64,000 bases of DNA from Sagittula marina (GTDB lineage Bacteria > Pseudomonadota > Alphaproteobacteria > Rhodobacterales > Rhodobacteraceae): positions 1 to 64,000 of the forward strand of contig NZ_JACIEJ010000014.1 of the NCBI RefSeq assembly GCF_014196795.1. Direction: 5' to 3'. Under the pieces are notes generated by a model. That model did no database searches. It had not been told where the DNA came from and saw nothing but the letters and a program-made list of their open reading frames with translations. Below are positions 44,854 through 53,910 of this stretch, piece by piece. The position numbers were made by a program, and so were the translations under genes. How positions within the stretch are numbered: the stretch's first letter is position 1; each line of letters opens with the position of its first letter.

Positions 44854-45354
44854 ATGACACCCGAACAGGAACTCAGGCAGGCCATTCTGGACGCTGCGCC
44901 GGCTGCAGGTGGCAAGCGGGATAAGGGGGCTGCCAGGAGGGCACAGCGGGCCAAACGCGCGGACCGCAGCGCCAACCGCCGATGGGTGTTTCGGCTGATC
45001 TTCATGGCGTTGAGCCTGTCCGGCTCCGCAATGATGGTGTTCACGGAAAGCGGACGCGAGATGCGCCGCGAGTTTCAAGCCGGTCTGCTTGATGTGATAC
45101 GCACGGAAATGGAGGCCAGACGAGAGGCGCAGGTGGCCTATGCTGATCCCTCTGCGGACGCTGATACTCTGGCTACTCAAGCCGTCGCCGCTGCGGCTCA
45201 AGGGGCAAAACTCACTCCACCCTCGCAGGCGGCGCCAATTCGCGTGCCTGATAAAATCACTTTCGTTCCGGCTCGCGGATCGGAGCGCGTGGAACGCCCC
45301 ATCGTCAGTGACATGCCGCAAAGCCGGGTCACCATCCGGCGCATCGGTGATTGA
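44854..45354 (+). CDS. Single-pass membrane protein, unknown function
   Basis: 166 residues. A basic cytoplasmic N-terminal part (GGKRDKGAARRAQRAKRADR) precedes one transmembrane helix (WVFRLIFMALSLSGSAMMVF, about 50-69). A periplasmic part that is helical then Ala- and Pro-rich, with positive tail residues, follows. No family is recognised; the layout resembles membrane-anchored cell-envelope or division accessory proteins. The start at 44854 has AGGAAACG upstream. It stands just after the fabI terminator and 70 bases before a small lipoprotein gene. Confidence 0.65.
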   Translation: MTPEQELRQAILDAAPAAGGKRDKGAARRAQRAKRADRSANRRWVFRLIFMALSLSGSAMMVFTESGREMRREFQAGLLDVIRTEMEARREAQVAYADPSADADTLATQAVAAAAQGAKLTPPSQAAPIRVPDKITFVPARGSERVERPIVSDMPQSRVTIRRIGD

Positions 45355-45425
45355 TCGGGTTCCTCCGGGCTTCGCAATCGCCGCGTCGCATGTTACCCAT
45401 CTGGCAACCTGCCGGAGAATTTCCT

Positions 45426-45758
45426 ATGCGTCTGCCCTTCTTCCTGCCCATTGCGCTCGCTGCGCTGACGGCCTGTCAGTCCGGCGATCAACCGATGACA
45501 GCCCGTAGCAAGGACGACGGCGTGGCGCAAAAACTGGCGCTGGGCATCTCCGCGGCAGAGGCAGAGGTCGCGCTGGGCATGGAAGCAGGGTTCGAGCGCA
45601 ATCCGCAGAACTATGACGAATCTTGCAGCAGCTATGCCTACGGAGACTTCGGGGATGGGCCGCGCTATGTCCACGCACGCTTTCGGGACGGGGCGCTGGT
45701 GCAGCGCTCTGATGGGCATCGCGGCTTGTGCACCTATGGTTCGCTGATCGGTGGCTGA
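45426..45758 (+). CDS. Small lipoprotein, unknown function
   Basis: 110 residues. A signal peptide with lipobox LTAC gives lipidated Cys17, followed by a short linker and a small domain containing ALGISAAEAEVALGMEAGFERNPQNY-like sequence (about 40-60), SSYAYGDFG and a second Cys pair (CSSYAY, GLCTYG). GGAGAA precedes the ATG. It sits in an array of short envelope genes and has no recognised family. Confidence 0.65.
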   Translation: MRLPFFLPIALAALTACQSGDQPMTARSKDDGVAQKLALGISAAEAEVALGMEAGFERNPQNYDESCSSYAYGDFGDGPRYVHARFRDGALVQRSDGHRGLCTYGSLIGG

Positions 45759-45811
45759 GCCGGAACTCCGCAGCCAAGGCGGGCGTTCATTGGGAAACGG
45801 AGGGTATTCCA

Positions 45812-46486
45812 ATGACACATACGCTGACACTGCAATCCATCGCCGCACTAACCCCAGACACGTATCATCTGGTGTTCGACAAGCCCGAAGGGTTTGCGTT
45901 CAAGCCAGGACAAGCCACTGATTTTGCGGTCGACAAAGACGGCTGGCGCGAGGAAAAGCGTCCCTTCACATTTACCAGCCTGCCCGGCGAAGACACTCTG
46001 CAATTCGTGATCAAGACGTATCCCGAACATGATGGCGTGACCGAGCAGATTGGCAAGATGACGGTTGGCGACAAGGCTCTGATCGAAGACCCGTGGGGCG
46101 CGATCGAGGATAAAGGCGACGGCATTTTCATTGCAGGCGGAGCGGGCGTCACGCCCTTTATCGCGATCCTTCGTCAAAAGCTGCAGGACAATGGTACGTT
46201 GGATGGCAACACACTGGTGTTTTCCAACCAAACTGAAGCCGACATTATTTTGAAAGATGAATTCGACGCCATGCCGGGTCTGAAAACCGTTTACACGGTC
46301 ACTGACCGACCGGACAGCGACTATGCGCGTGGCAAGGTGGATGCATCGTTTCTGAAAGACATGGTCGATGTCAAAGGTGACATGGTCTACGTCTGCGGAC
46401 CCGACGCTATGGTCGAAGCTTTGCCCCGGGAAGTGGCGGAACTGGGTGTGCCTGACAAGCAGGTCGTGACCGAAGACCTCGACTGA
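45812..46486 (+). CDS. Flavin/NAD(P) oxidoreductase of the ferredoxin reductase fold
   Basis: A 224-residue two-domain protein. An FAD-binding barrel (FAFKPGQATDFAVD, RPFTFTSLPGED) is followed by an NAD(P)-binding Rossmann part (GIFIAGGAGVTPFIAIL, then YVCGPDAMVEAL). There is no ferredoxin or heme domain, so it must pass electrons to a separate partner. The start at 45812 follows GGAGGG. The strong terminator right after it shows a single-gene or last-gene unit. Its electron acceptor is unknown. Confidence 0.85.
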   Translation: MTHTLTLQSIAALTPDTYHLVFDKPEGFAFKPGQATDFAVDKDGWREEKRPFTFTSLPGEDTLQFVIKTYPEHDGVTEQIGKMTVGDKALIEDPWGAIEDKGDGIFIAGGAGVTPFIAILRQKLQDNGTLDGNTLVFSNQTEADIILKDEFDAMPGLKTVYTVTDRPDSDYARGKVDASFLKDMVDVKGDMVYVCGPDAMVEALPREVAELGVPDKQVVTEDLD

Positions 46487-46497
46487 CTGAGATTATA

Positions 46498-46538
46498 CAA
46501 CGGGTATCGGGGGCCGGCCGCCGATACCCGTTGTTTTT
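46498..46538 (+). terminator. Intrinsic terminator after the reductase gene
   Basis: CAACGGGTATCGG (46498-46510) and CCGATACCCGTTG (46521-46533) form a 13-bp perfect stem, followed by TTTTT. Confidence 0.9.
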
Positions 46539-46628
46539 GGGACGCAAGGAAGTGACCTGCGTTCCAGAGGCCACAGAATATTTCAACCGAGCCGCCTCAA
46601 TGGCCTCGGACGGGAGCCCATCTTTTCG

Positions 46629-47498
46629 CTAGAACCATTGTCCGGGTTCCATCAAGCCAAGGTCCAGCAATTGCCGCGAGTGCCATTCGAACGGCACGGA
46701 ATTGTGCCAGTGGAAGGTTTTGATATCAAAGGTCGAGCCGGGGTTGCGTTTAAGAGCCTTTGCCGTTCGGAACGACGCGAGAACGGCCGTGAGGTTGTTA
46801 TGCCAAGGGCAGGCATAAGTGTTGTATTCCTGATCGTTGAAAGTGTGATCCTCCTGCAAAGTCAGGCCGACGCGCGCGCGGAAAATCGCAATGCGGTCTA
46901 TTTTGCGGCGTTTCGCCGGGACATGCTCTTCGTATCGCCAGCGCAGTCCGCCGAAAAAATCCAGTTGTCGCTCTTTGGGATGGTTGTGGTTTTCGGGGTC
47001 TGGGCGGGCCAGGGCGTAGTATCCAGAACGGTCCAAATGTGCATCGTCGAGATCGACGGCATCTGGGACACGCCTCAAGTCGCCTGCATAGAGGTCGACC
47101 ACGTATGTCAGCATGGCGTCGCGCCGTTCCTCTGCATGGTATGACAGCATCTCGCCGATGGTGCGTGTCTCGCAAAAGGGGTAGAACAGGTACTCCGCAT
47201 TGTAGCAGTAGAATACCCATTGGCCGCTCGCAGCGTTGTTGATGGCATTCACTGCCGCGGGCACCGCGCCATCGTCTGTGGTGTCATATGTTATGCGGTG
47301 GACTTTGCCGTTCAGGTCGTCGGGCATGTCGTACAGGTTGGACACGAAACACAGGACCACCTGAAAGCCGCAGTGGCGATGGTGGCGCAGTGTGGTGGCC
47401 AACTCCACGTCATCTTCGGCAAATACAAGCGCGATTGGACCATGGCCCAAGGCAGTGCGACCGCGTTTGAGGAAGTCGTCTAGGGAGTCGTACTGCAT
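46629..47498 (-). CDS. Glycosyltransferase-like hypothetical protein
   Basis: 289 residues, soluble, no signal peptide. The first 130 residues alternate strands and helices in the manner of GT2-like or GT-A folds (ALVFAEDDVELATTLRHHRHCGF, then GQWVFYCYNAEYLFYPF). No DXD motif is certain; VVDLYAGDL and AVDLDD are candidates. The C-terminal half is rich in Trp, His and Arg (YACPWHNNLTAVLASF, FDIKTFHWHNSVPFEW). I assign only a possible carbohydrate-transfer role. It is divergent from miaB and stands alone. Confidence 0.55.
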   Translation of the reverse strand: MQYDSLDDFLKRGRTALGHGPIALVFAEDDVELATTLRHHRHCGFQVVLCFVSNLYDMPDDLNGKVHRITYDTTDDGAVPAAVNAINNAASGQWVFYCYNAEYLFYPFCETRTIGEMLSYHAEERRDAMLTYVVDLYAGDLRRVPDAVDLDDAHLDRSGYYALARPDPENHNHPKERQLDFFGGLRWRYEEHVPAKRRKIDRIAIFRARVGLTLQEDHTFNDQEYNTYACPWHNNLTAVLASFRTAKALKRNPGSTFDIKTFHWHNSVPFEWHSRQLLDLGLMEPGQWF

Positions 47499-47610
47499 CT
47501 TGGCCTGTCATCTCCGCTTTTAGTGAAGAATCGGTGAAAAGTGTGCCCATTGCAAGCCGGGGGCGTTTCGCGGTATTTCCCGCCCTTGTTCCCCGGATCG
47601 GAGTCGCGCC

Positions 47611-48939
47611 ATGACCGCCAAGAAGCTCTATATCAAGACCTATGGCTGCCAGATGAACGTTTATGACAGCGAACGCATGGCAGAGGCTATGGGTGGTGAG
47701 GGGTATGAGGTCACGCAATCGCCTGATGATGCGGACATGATCCTTCTCAATACCTGTCACATCAGGGAGAAGGCTGCCGAAAAGGTCTATTCCGAACTGG
47801 GGCGTTACAAGGGTTTGAAGGCGGCAAAGCCGGACTTGAAGATTGGCGTTGCGGGCTGCGTCGCGCAAGCAGAGGGCGCTGAAATCATGCGCCGCCAGCC
47901 TCTGGTTGATCTCGTGGTCGGGCCGCAGAGTTATCACAAGTTGCCGCAGCTGACGGCAAAGGCGACTGGTGGAGCGAAGGCGCTCGACACTGATTTCCCC
48001 GAGGAAGACAAGTTCGAGCACCTCAAGGGGCGGACAAAGGCCAAGCGCGGCCCGACCGCCTTTCTGACCGTGCAGGAAGGCTGTGACAAGTTTTGCGCCT
48101 TTTGCGTGGTGCCCTATACACGGGGGGCCGAAGTCAGCCGTCCTGCCGATCGTGTGATCCAGGAGGCACAGGATCTGGTTGAACGTGGCGTGCGAGAGAT
48201 CACTCTGCTTGGGCAAAATGTGAATGCTTATCACGGGCATGACGCAGGCTTGGCCGGATTGATCCGCGAGCTTTCGAAGATAAATGATCTGAAGCGTATT
48301 CGTTTCACCACGTCACATCCCAATGACATGGATGAGGCCCTGATTGCGGCGCATGGCGATTGCGAGAAGCTGATGCCATATCTGCACCTTCCGGTGCAGT
48401 CTGGATCAGACAAGATCCTCAAGCGCATGAACAGGCAGCACACGGCCGAGCAATACCTCAAACTTATTGAACGTATGCGCGCTGTGCGACCTGATTTGCA
48501 CATGTCCGGCGATTTTATCGTGGGATTTCCGGAGGAAACCGAAGAGGATTTCCAGGCGACCATGGATTTGGTGCAGGCCGTGGAATATGGCTCGGCGTTT
48601 TCGTTCAAATACTCCGAACGTCCCGGCACGCCGGCGGCAGAGCGTCCTCAGGTGCCTGAGGACGAAAAGGATGACCGCCTTCAGCGGCTTCAAGGCTTGT
48701 TGACCAAACAGCAACGCGCGCTTCAGGATGCTATGGTGGGGCGTGAGGTGCAGGTGCTATTTGAGAAGCCTGGACGGCAAGCCGGACAGATGGTCGGCAA
48801 ATCCGAATATCTGCATGCTGTGCACGTCGACACGTCGGACGGGCAGGGCGGGTCCAGAATCGCGGTGGGTGATTTGGCGAAAATCCGAATCGAGTCGAGT
48901 AAAACGAACAGTCTGGAAGGGGTGCTTCTTTCGTCTTAA
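47611..48939 (+). CDS. miaB: tRNA-2-methylthio-N6-dimethylallyladenosine synthase
   Basis: A 442-residue radical-SAM methylthiotransferase that adds a methylthio group to i6A37 of tRNAs reading UNN codons. The N-terminal cluster cysteines are Cys13 (YGCQMN), Cys49 (NTCHIREKA) and Cys83 (AGCVAQ). The radical-SAM cluster is CDKFCAFC (158-165). The TRAM domain ends the protein ([12 protein letters not shown] onward). The start at 47611 is the [12 protein letters not shown] usual for the family. A single gene. Confidence 0.95.
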   Translation: MTAKKLYIKTYGCQMNVYDSERMAEAMGGEGYEVTQSPDDADMILLNTCHIREKAAEKVYSELGRYKGLKAAKPDLKIGVAGCVAQAEGAEIMRRQPLVDLVVGPQSYHKLPQLTAKATGGAKALDTDFPEEDKFEHLKGRTKAKRGPTAFLTVQEGCDKFCAFCVVPYTRGAEVSRPADRVIQEAQDLVERGVREITLLGQNVNAYHGHDAGLAGLIRELSKINDLKRIRFTTSHPNDMDEALIAAHGDCEKLMPYLHLPVQSGSDKILKRMNRQHTAEQYLKLIERMRAVRPDLHMSGDFIVGFPEETEEDFQATMDLVQAVEYGSAFSFKYSERPGTPAAERPQVPEDEKDDRLQRLQGLLTKQQRALQDAMVGREVQVLFEKPGRQAGQMVGKSEYLHAVHVDTSDGQGGSRIAVGDLAKIRIESSKTNSLEGVLLSS

Positions 48940-49073
48940 GTATGGCGTCGAAGCCTTTGACGAGTCAGAAAACCTCCGGTTGTCCACACAAAACACAATA
49001 TATAGTGGGAACTGTTTCCGAAATCGGTACAAACTCTGTGGATTCATCCTTCCCTTAACGATCGGAATCCTTA

Positions 49074-49090
49074 AACTGTTGATTACAGTT
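49074..49090. promoter_or_regulatory. Small palindrome upstream of the OmpA-like gene
   Basis: AACTGT (49074-49079) and ACAGTT (49085-49090) are inverted copies around 5 bases, about 67 bases before the GTG start. It could be an operator. The evidence is only the symmetry and the position. Confidence 0.35.
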
Positions 49091-49156
49091 AATTAGCGCG
49101 GCCCGCTGCCAATTTGGAGCCGCGTTGGGGGAAACAACAGTTAAGGGACAGAGCCT

Positions 49157-49756
49157 GTGGCGACACGTATCACCAAGGCCCTCAGCGCAATTGCGCTGAC
49201 AGCTCTCGCATGTCTGACGGCGGCCGCACCGGCCGTTGCAGCTGGGGCCGAGCATAACGAAGCATTTATTTCAACTCAGAACACCCGCACAGTTCGCGGT
49301 GAGCAGTATATTCCCGGCATTTGGGTCGATCCCGATGGCTGCGAACACTGGGTTATGGACGACGGCGTCGAAGGCTACATGAGCCCGCACGTCGATCGCA
49401 AGGGTATCCCGCAGTGCCACCGTTCCAACACTTGCGGCGTGATGAACACTGACCAGTTCTTTGCCACTGACAGCTACAAGATCTCACCCGCCGGCAAGGC
49501 GCGGATCGCGGACTTCTTCCGCTCCTCGCCTGCTGTTGGCTATGTGATTGCCGGTCACACAGACAGTCGCGCCAGCGATGAGTACAACATCAAGCTTTCC
49601 TATAACCGTGCCTTGGCTGTGGCGAAAATCGCGCGCAGTGTCGGCGCGAACATCACCGATGTGCGCGGTTATGGCGAACGTATGCCCGTGGCGTCGAACG
49701 CTTCCACCACTGGCATGGCGAAGAACCGCCGTGTCGAAATCATCTGCTTTCAGTAA
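49157..49756 (+). CDS. OmpA-family envelope protein with extra N-terminal domain
   Basis: A 199-residue exported protein, GTG start at 49157 after AGGGACAG. A signal peptide ends near APAVAAGA. Residues about 52-88 form a compact module, GIWVDPDGCEHWVMDDGVEG followed by YMSPHVDRKGIPQC, that is repeated in the next gene's product. The C-terminal OmpA-like domain (about 95-199) has the peptidoglycan-binding pattern VIAGHTDSRASDEYN and NRRVEI. It is likely anchored in the periplasm by peptidoglycan binding, not as a barrel. Confidence 0.88.
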   Translation: MATRITKALSAIALTALACLTAAAPAVAAGAEHNEAFISTQNTRTVRGEQYIPGIWVDPDGCEHWVMDDGVEGYMSPHVDRKGIPQCHRSNTCGVMNTDQFFATDSYKISPAGKARIADFFRSSPAVGYVIAGHTDSRASDEYNIKLSYNRALAVAKIARSVGANITDVRGYGERMPVASNASTTGMAKNRRVEIICFQ

Positions 49757-49768
49757 AAGGTCCGAGAC

Positions 49769-50092
49769 ATGAAAATTGCAAAACTCGCCCTGATGCTGAC
49801 CGCTGGCGCACTGCTCGCCGGCTGTGAGCTGGCAGACGGTGTCGGCGCCTACGGTCCGGACAAATCCATCGACCGCGGCATCGACAGTGATGATCTGTCC
49901 AGCATGCGCGCTGGTATCTGGGTTGATCCGAACGGCTGTGACCACTGGATCATCGACGACGGCGTCGAAGGCTACCTGTCTGCCCGTCTCGACAAGTACG
50001 GCAAGCCGGTCTGCTCGGGGATAGCCCCGCCGACCACTGCCGTCGGTAATTTCAAGCAGGGTTCGACAAGCATCATCGGCGACCCCCTCTGA
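49769..50092 (+). CDS. Lipoprotein sharing a domain with the OmpA-like neighbour
   Basis: A 107-residue lipoprotein with lipobox LAGC (Cys19). Residues about 50-85 read GIWVDPNGCDHWIIDDGVEG and YLSARLDKYGKPVC, nearly the same module as in the preceding OmpA-like protein. The tail is short and Pro/Thr-rich. It follows the OmpA gene by 12 bases and is presumably co-transcribed. The pair may bind the same ligand or each other. Confidence 0.82.
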   Translation: MKIAKLALMLTAGALLAGCELADGVGAYGPDKSIDRGIDSDDLSSMRAGIWVDPNGCDHWIIDDGVEGYLSARLDKYGKPVCSGIAPPTTAVGNFKQGSTSIIGDPL

Positions 50093-50116
50093 TCTTAACC
50101 GGATCGCGACATCGTG

Positions 50117-50150
50117 ACAGCCGTCCCACCCGGGGCGGCTGTCTCTTTTT
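50117..50150 (+). terminator. Intrinsic terminator
   Basis: ACAGCCG plus CCC pair with GGGG and CGGCTGT around a short loop, followed by CTCTTTTTG. It ends the OmpA-like/lipoprotein transcript. Confidence 0.8.
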
Positions 50151-50280
50151 GGGCAGATGTGTTTCAGAGCGATGACAAATGCAGCGGGCCCCTTGCGTTG
50201 GACAAGGCAACGCGGCACCATATCTGGAGTAGGGAGCGACGGCCCCTCCGGTCTTCGCAACACTCGCGCAGGAGAGCGTA

Positions 50281-51252
50281 TTGAGCACTGGCCTTTTGAC
50301 CGAAGCCATCCTTGAATTTCCCGACAACCGATTGTTGATCGATCTTTGTGGCGAATTCGATCGCAACCTTACCGACATCGAAGCGCGCACCGGGGTGCAG
50401 ATCCTGCGCCGTGGCAACCAGCTTGCGGTGCACGGCCCCGAAGATGCGGTGAGCGGCGCCCGTGAGGTGCTTGAAGCGCTGTATGACCGATTGGAAAACG
50501 GTCGTGCAGTGGAACGTGGCGACATCGATCGGGAGTTCCGTCTGCAAGACCATGAAGCGCCCGACGAGCAGCTTGAAATGTTCACCGGCGGCAAGGTCGA
50601 GATCAAGACCCGGAAGAAGCTGATCGAGCCACGCACGGACGCGCAGAAGGCCTATGTCAGGTCGCTGTTCGAGAATGAGATGGCGTTCGGGATCGGGCCA
50701 GCAGGCACCGGCAAAACCTATCTTGCCGTTGCCGTTGGTGTGAACATGCTGATCACCGGCGCGGTGGACAAAATCATTCTGTGTCGTCCGGCGGTCGAGG
50801 CGGGCGAACGGCTTGGCTTTCTGCCTGGCACGCAGGAGGAAAAGGTCGATCCCTATATGCAGCCGCTTCTGGATGCTCTGAACGACTTCCTGCCTGGCAA
50901 GCAACAAGCGAAAATGCGCGAAGAAAAGACCATCGAGATCGCGCCGCTGGCCTTCATGCGCGGTCGGACCTTGTCGAATGCGTTCGTGGTTCTGGATGAG
51001 GCACAGAACGCCACGACCATGCAGATGAAGATGTTCCTGACGAGGTTGGGCGAAGGGTCGCGCATGGTCATCACCGGCGACCGCACACAGACCGACCTGC
51101 CGCGTGGCGTGCCGTCCGGCCTTGCCGATGCGGAACGTCTGTTGTCCCATGTGCCGGGAATATCGTTCAATTACTTCACGGCAAAGGATGTTGTCCGTCA
51201 CCCGCTGGTCGCCGCGATCATCGAAGCCTACGAGGGCGACACGCAGGCGTAA
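50281..51252 (+). CDS. PhoH-family ATPase
   Basis: A 323-residue P-loop protein of the PhoH family. An N-terminal KH-like region (about 1-75) is followed by Walker A GPAGTGKTYLAV (about 139-150) and Walker B VVLDEAQNAT (about 236-245), and GDRTQTDLP nearby. The start is TTG at 50281 with GGAGAG upstream. In alphaproteobacteria it is usually followed directly by ybeY; here a PIG-L gene of 1.8 kb intervenes. It probably acts in RNA handling with YbeY. Confidence 0.92.
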   Translation: MSTGLLTEAILEFPDNRLLIDLCGEFDRNLTDIEARTGVQILRRGNQLAVHGPEDAVSGAREVLEALYDRLENGRAVERGDIDREFRLQDHEAPDEQLEMFTGGKVEIKTRKKLIEPRTDAQKAYVRSLFENEMAFGIGPAGTGKTYLAVAVGVNMLITGAVDKIILCRPAVEAGERLGFLPGTQEEKVDPYMQPLLDALNDFLPGKQQAKMREEKTIEIAPLAFMRGRTLSNAFVVLDEAQNATTMQMKMFLTRLGEGSRMVITGDRTQTDLPRGVPSGLADAERLLSHVPGISFNYFTAKDVVRHPLVAAIIEAYEGDTQA

Positions 51253-51501
51253 TATAGGACACTGAAACTGCAATGCGCCTCTGCCTGCCGGGTGGGGGCG
51301 CAAGTCGTTTCAATAGGGATGATTCGGTTTCCCGACAGCATTGTTGCCGTGCCGGCGATGGTTGGTTGGAAACGGTCGAATTGTCCTCATTTTGCTTAGA
51401 TGTTCCACGTCTGGCTGACGTTATTATCAGTCTTGGTAAATTTGCTGTACCATCCTTGCGTGTAGGGGCTCAATTTCAGAGCCTCATCGGAGGATCTGCT
51501 C

Positions 51502-53346
51502 ATGCCGGAATTGTCTAGGGGAGGCGCGGTCTCCATCGTCGCCCATCAGGACGACGACATCTTGTTCATGAACCCGGACATTGACGCGAGCCTCTCAGCG
51601 GGGGAGGCGAACACCACCATCTTTGTGACCGCAGGTGACGCGGGGCTTGGGCCGGCGTATTGGGGCGGACGGGAAGAGGGTGCAAAGGCCGCCTATTCTG
51701 TGATGACTGGCGTGGATACATGGGTGGACGAGGCGATTCAGCTCGACATCAACGGCCGCAGCATAGAGGTCGTGAGCAGCCATCCCGAAGGCCTCTCTGA
51801 TGTGCGTCTCTACTTTCTGCGGTTGCCGGATGGCGGGGGTTCATTGACGCCTGACCAGGAGCAGCAGCTCGCCCGCCTTGAAGAAGGAACGCTGGACACT
51901 GTGACCGCCGTCGACGGGAGCGTCACATACACCCGCTCCGATTTGGTGGAGACGCTGACTGCGCTCCTCGACCTGCATGCTCCAACGCAGGTGCGGCTGC
52001 AAATCGCCGATGGCGACAATGCTGCGGGCGAGCATACCGACCACGTCAACGTCACCGAATTCGCGGAGGAAGCCTTGGCGGGCTATGACGCTGACAGTTT
52101 CACCGTGACGCAGTACGTGCAGTACGCCTCAAAGGATATGCCGGCCAATCTGTCTGAGGCTGAAGCCGACCGGGCGCTCGCTATCATGGAGGCTTATGCC
52201 GAGCACGACCCGGGAGTTTGGGAAAGCGACGGAACGCTGTCGCAGGTCTATCTCGACTGGACCGGTCGGCAATATGTGGACCGTGTGACCGAGGTCGATC
52301 CTGACACCCCATGGACCCTGGCAGATCCGGTTATCGAGGCGCCGGACGAACCAGCCGATCCGGCGGAGGGCGGGGGAGGCTATGAAGTGGCCGGACCCGA
52401 TGGGTTCCTGTTCAATATCGGCAGTACCGGAGCGATTACGCCAAAGGACTGGTTCGTGCCCTCGCAGAGCGACGCGTGGGACCAAAATAGCGATTATATC
52501 TACGAGGTGACGCGGGTCTTCGTGGCAGATGACGGCACGCGTACGGAAGAAACGCTGCTCTTTGAGACCGTGGCGGAGGGCCAGTTGGCGCCTGTTGCGG
52601 ACGATCCGGCTGATCCCGACTCGATTCCCCCTGTCCCTGTGGAACCGGAGCCGGGAGAGCCTGACCCCGTGGACCCTACGATGCCCCTTGGCAACGTGGT
52701 GTACAGCCTTGATGGCGAGGACAGTTTCCTGTTTACCATCGACGCCAACAGCGGAGAGATTGCGCCTGAAGCGTGGTTCACACCTTCACTTGACGATGCC
52801 TGGGACCACGATGAGGATCACGTCTACCAAGTGACCCGCATCGCAACCGATGAGAACGGAACGACTGTAACGGAGGATCTGTCCTTTGAAACAACAGCGG
52901 AAGGTCTGGTGAGTCTGACGAGCGACGCGCCTGCCGACCCGATTTTCAATCCAACCCCTACGGAGCCGCAACCAGATCCTGACCCGGACCCAGCGCCAGA
53001 TAGCGGAATAGATTTCTTCAGTCTTGCGGGTGAAGATTCACAATTGTTCACCATCGACAGGGCCACCGGAGAGGTGGATACACAAGACTGGTTCACGCCC
53101 ACACGCGACGACGCATGGGACCGCGACGAGGATCATTTCTATGAGATCACCCGCGTCACCCACTTCGAAACGGGCGAGGAGGCCGAAGAACCGCTGACCT
53201 TCGAGACCCTCGCTGACGACAGTTTTGTCCAGGTGCCAAGTGAAGGTGGCGCGGCGCTTATGGCGTTGTTGTCATTGCCGGGCGACGGCGACTTGCCGCC
53301 GGACCAAATCGAAGCAGAGATGGAAGTCATGGACCCGATTGAGTGA
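51502..53346 (+). CDS. PIG-L/LmbE deacetylase with three cadherin-like repeats
   Basis: 614 residues. The N-terminal part (1-about 250) is a PIG-L/LmbE metal hydrolase; IVAHQDDDILFMNP (about 12-25) carries the zinc-binding His and Asp, and GEHTDHVNV (about 178-186) the second His. Three repeats follow, at about 294-365, 401-470 and 506-577. Each has LFxIxxxxGxI and DDAWDxDxDHxYExTRV, reminiscent of cadherin or RTX-associated domains, separated by Pro- and Asp-rich linkers. There is no signal peptide, so it may be exported without one or act in the cytoplasm. GGAGG precedes the ATG. Confidence 0.8.
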   Translation: MPELSRGGAVSIVAHQDDDILFMNPDIDASLSAGEANTTIFVTAGDAGLGPAYWGGREEGAKAAYSVMTGVDTWVDEAIQLDINGRSIEVVSSHPEGLSDVRLYFLRLPDGGGSLTPDQEQQLARLEEGTLDTVTAVDGSVTYTRSDLVETLTALLDLHAPTQVRLQIADGDNAAGEHTDHVNVTEFAEEALAGYDADSFTVTQYVQYASKDMPANLSEAEADRALAIMEAYAEHDPGVWESDGTLSQVYLDWTGRQYVDRVTEVDPDTPWTLADPVIEAPDEPADPAEGGGGYEVAGPDGFLFNIGSTGAITPKDWFVPSQSDAWDQNSDYIYEVTRVFVADDGTRTEETLLFETVAEGQLAPVADDPADPDSIPPVPVEPEPGEPDPVDPTMPLGNVVYSLDGEDSFLFTIDANSGEIAPEAWFTPSLDDAWDHDEDHVYQVTRIATDENGTTVTEDLSFETTAEGLVSLTSDAPADPIFNPTPTEPQPDPDPDPAPDSGIDFFSLAGEDSQLFTIDRATGEVDTQDWFTPTRDDAWDRDEDHFYEITRVTHFETGEEAEEPLTFETLADDSFVQVPSEGGAALMALLSLPGDGDLPPDQIEAEMEVMDPIE

Positions 53347-53385
53347 AGCAGGTAGCACGGGCGCTGCTACAGTCCGGAGACCGAC

Positions 53386-53910
53386 ATGCTGACAGAAACC
53401 CTCTGCGAAGACGACCGCTGGCAGGCCGCGGGCCTTGACCGTCTGGCAGAGCGTGCCGCGTTGGCGACGCTGCGGCATCTGGGATTCGATCCCGAGGCGT
53501 TCGAGATCGCGGTTCTGGGGTGCGATGACACACGGATCGCGGTGTTGAACGCAGATTTTCGGGACAAGCCCCGCGCGACCAATGTTCTGTCTTGGCCATC
53601 AGAGGATTTGGCAGCGGACGAGGCGGGTGAAGCGCCATTCGCGCCCGAGCCGGATTTGGAAGGCGAGCCGCATCATCTGGGCGATCTGGCGCTTGCATAT
53701 GACACCTGCGCGCGGGAAGCCGCCGAACAGCACAAGCCTGAGAGCGACCACGTGACGCATTTATTGGTTCACGGGGTTTTACATCTTCTGGGGTATGACC
53801 ATATCCGTGATGCAGATGCCACGCTAATGGAAGGGTTTGAGGTCGAGATACTTGGCAATCTCGGTCTGAAAGACCCATATAGGGAGATCGATGGGCCACA
53901 TGGCTCGTGA
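53386..53910 (+). CDS. ybeY: Endoribonuclease YbeY
   Basis: A 174-residue metalloprotein for 16S rRNA maturation and ribosome quality control. The zinc motif HGVLHLLGYDH (about 128-138) is intact. An acidic stretch (EDLAADEAGEAPFAPEPDLEG) precedes it. It ends inside the corC start region, with a 20-base overlap. Its position after phoH is conserved in bacteria, except for the PIG-L insertion here. Confidence 0.95.
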   Translation: MLTETLCEDDRWQAAGLDRLAERAALATLRHLGFDPEAFEIAVLGCDDTRIAVLNADFRDKPRATNVLSWPSEDLAADEAGEAPFAPEPDLEGEPHHLGDLALAYDTCAREAAEQHKPESDHVTHLLVHGVLHLLGYDHIRDADATLMEGFEVEILGNLGLKDPYREIDGPHGS

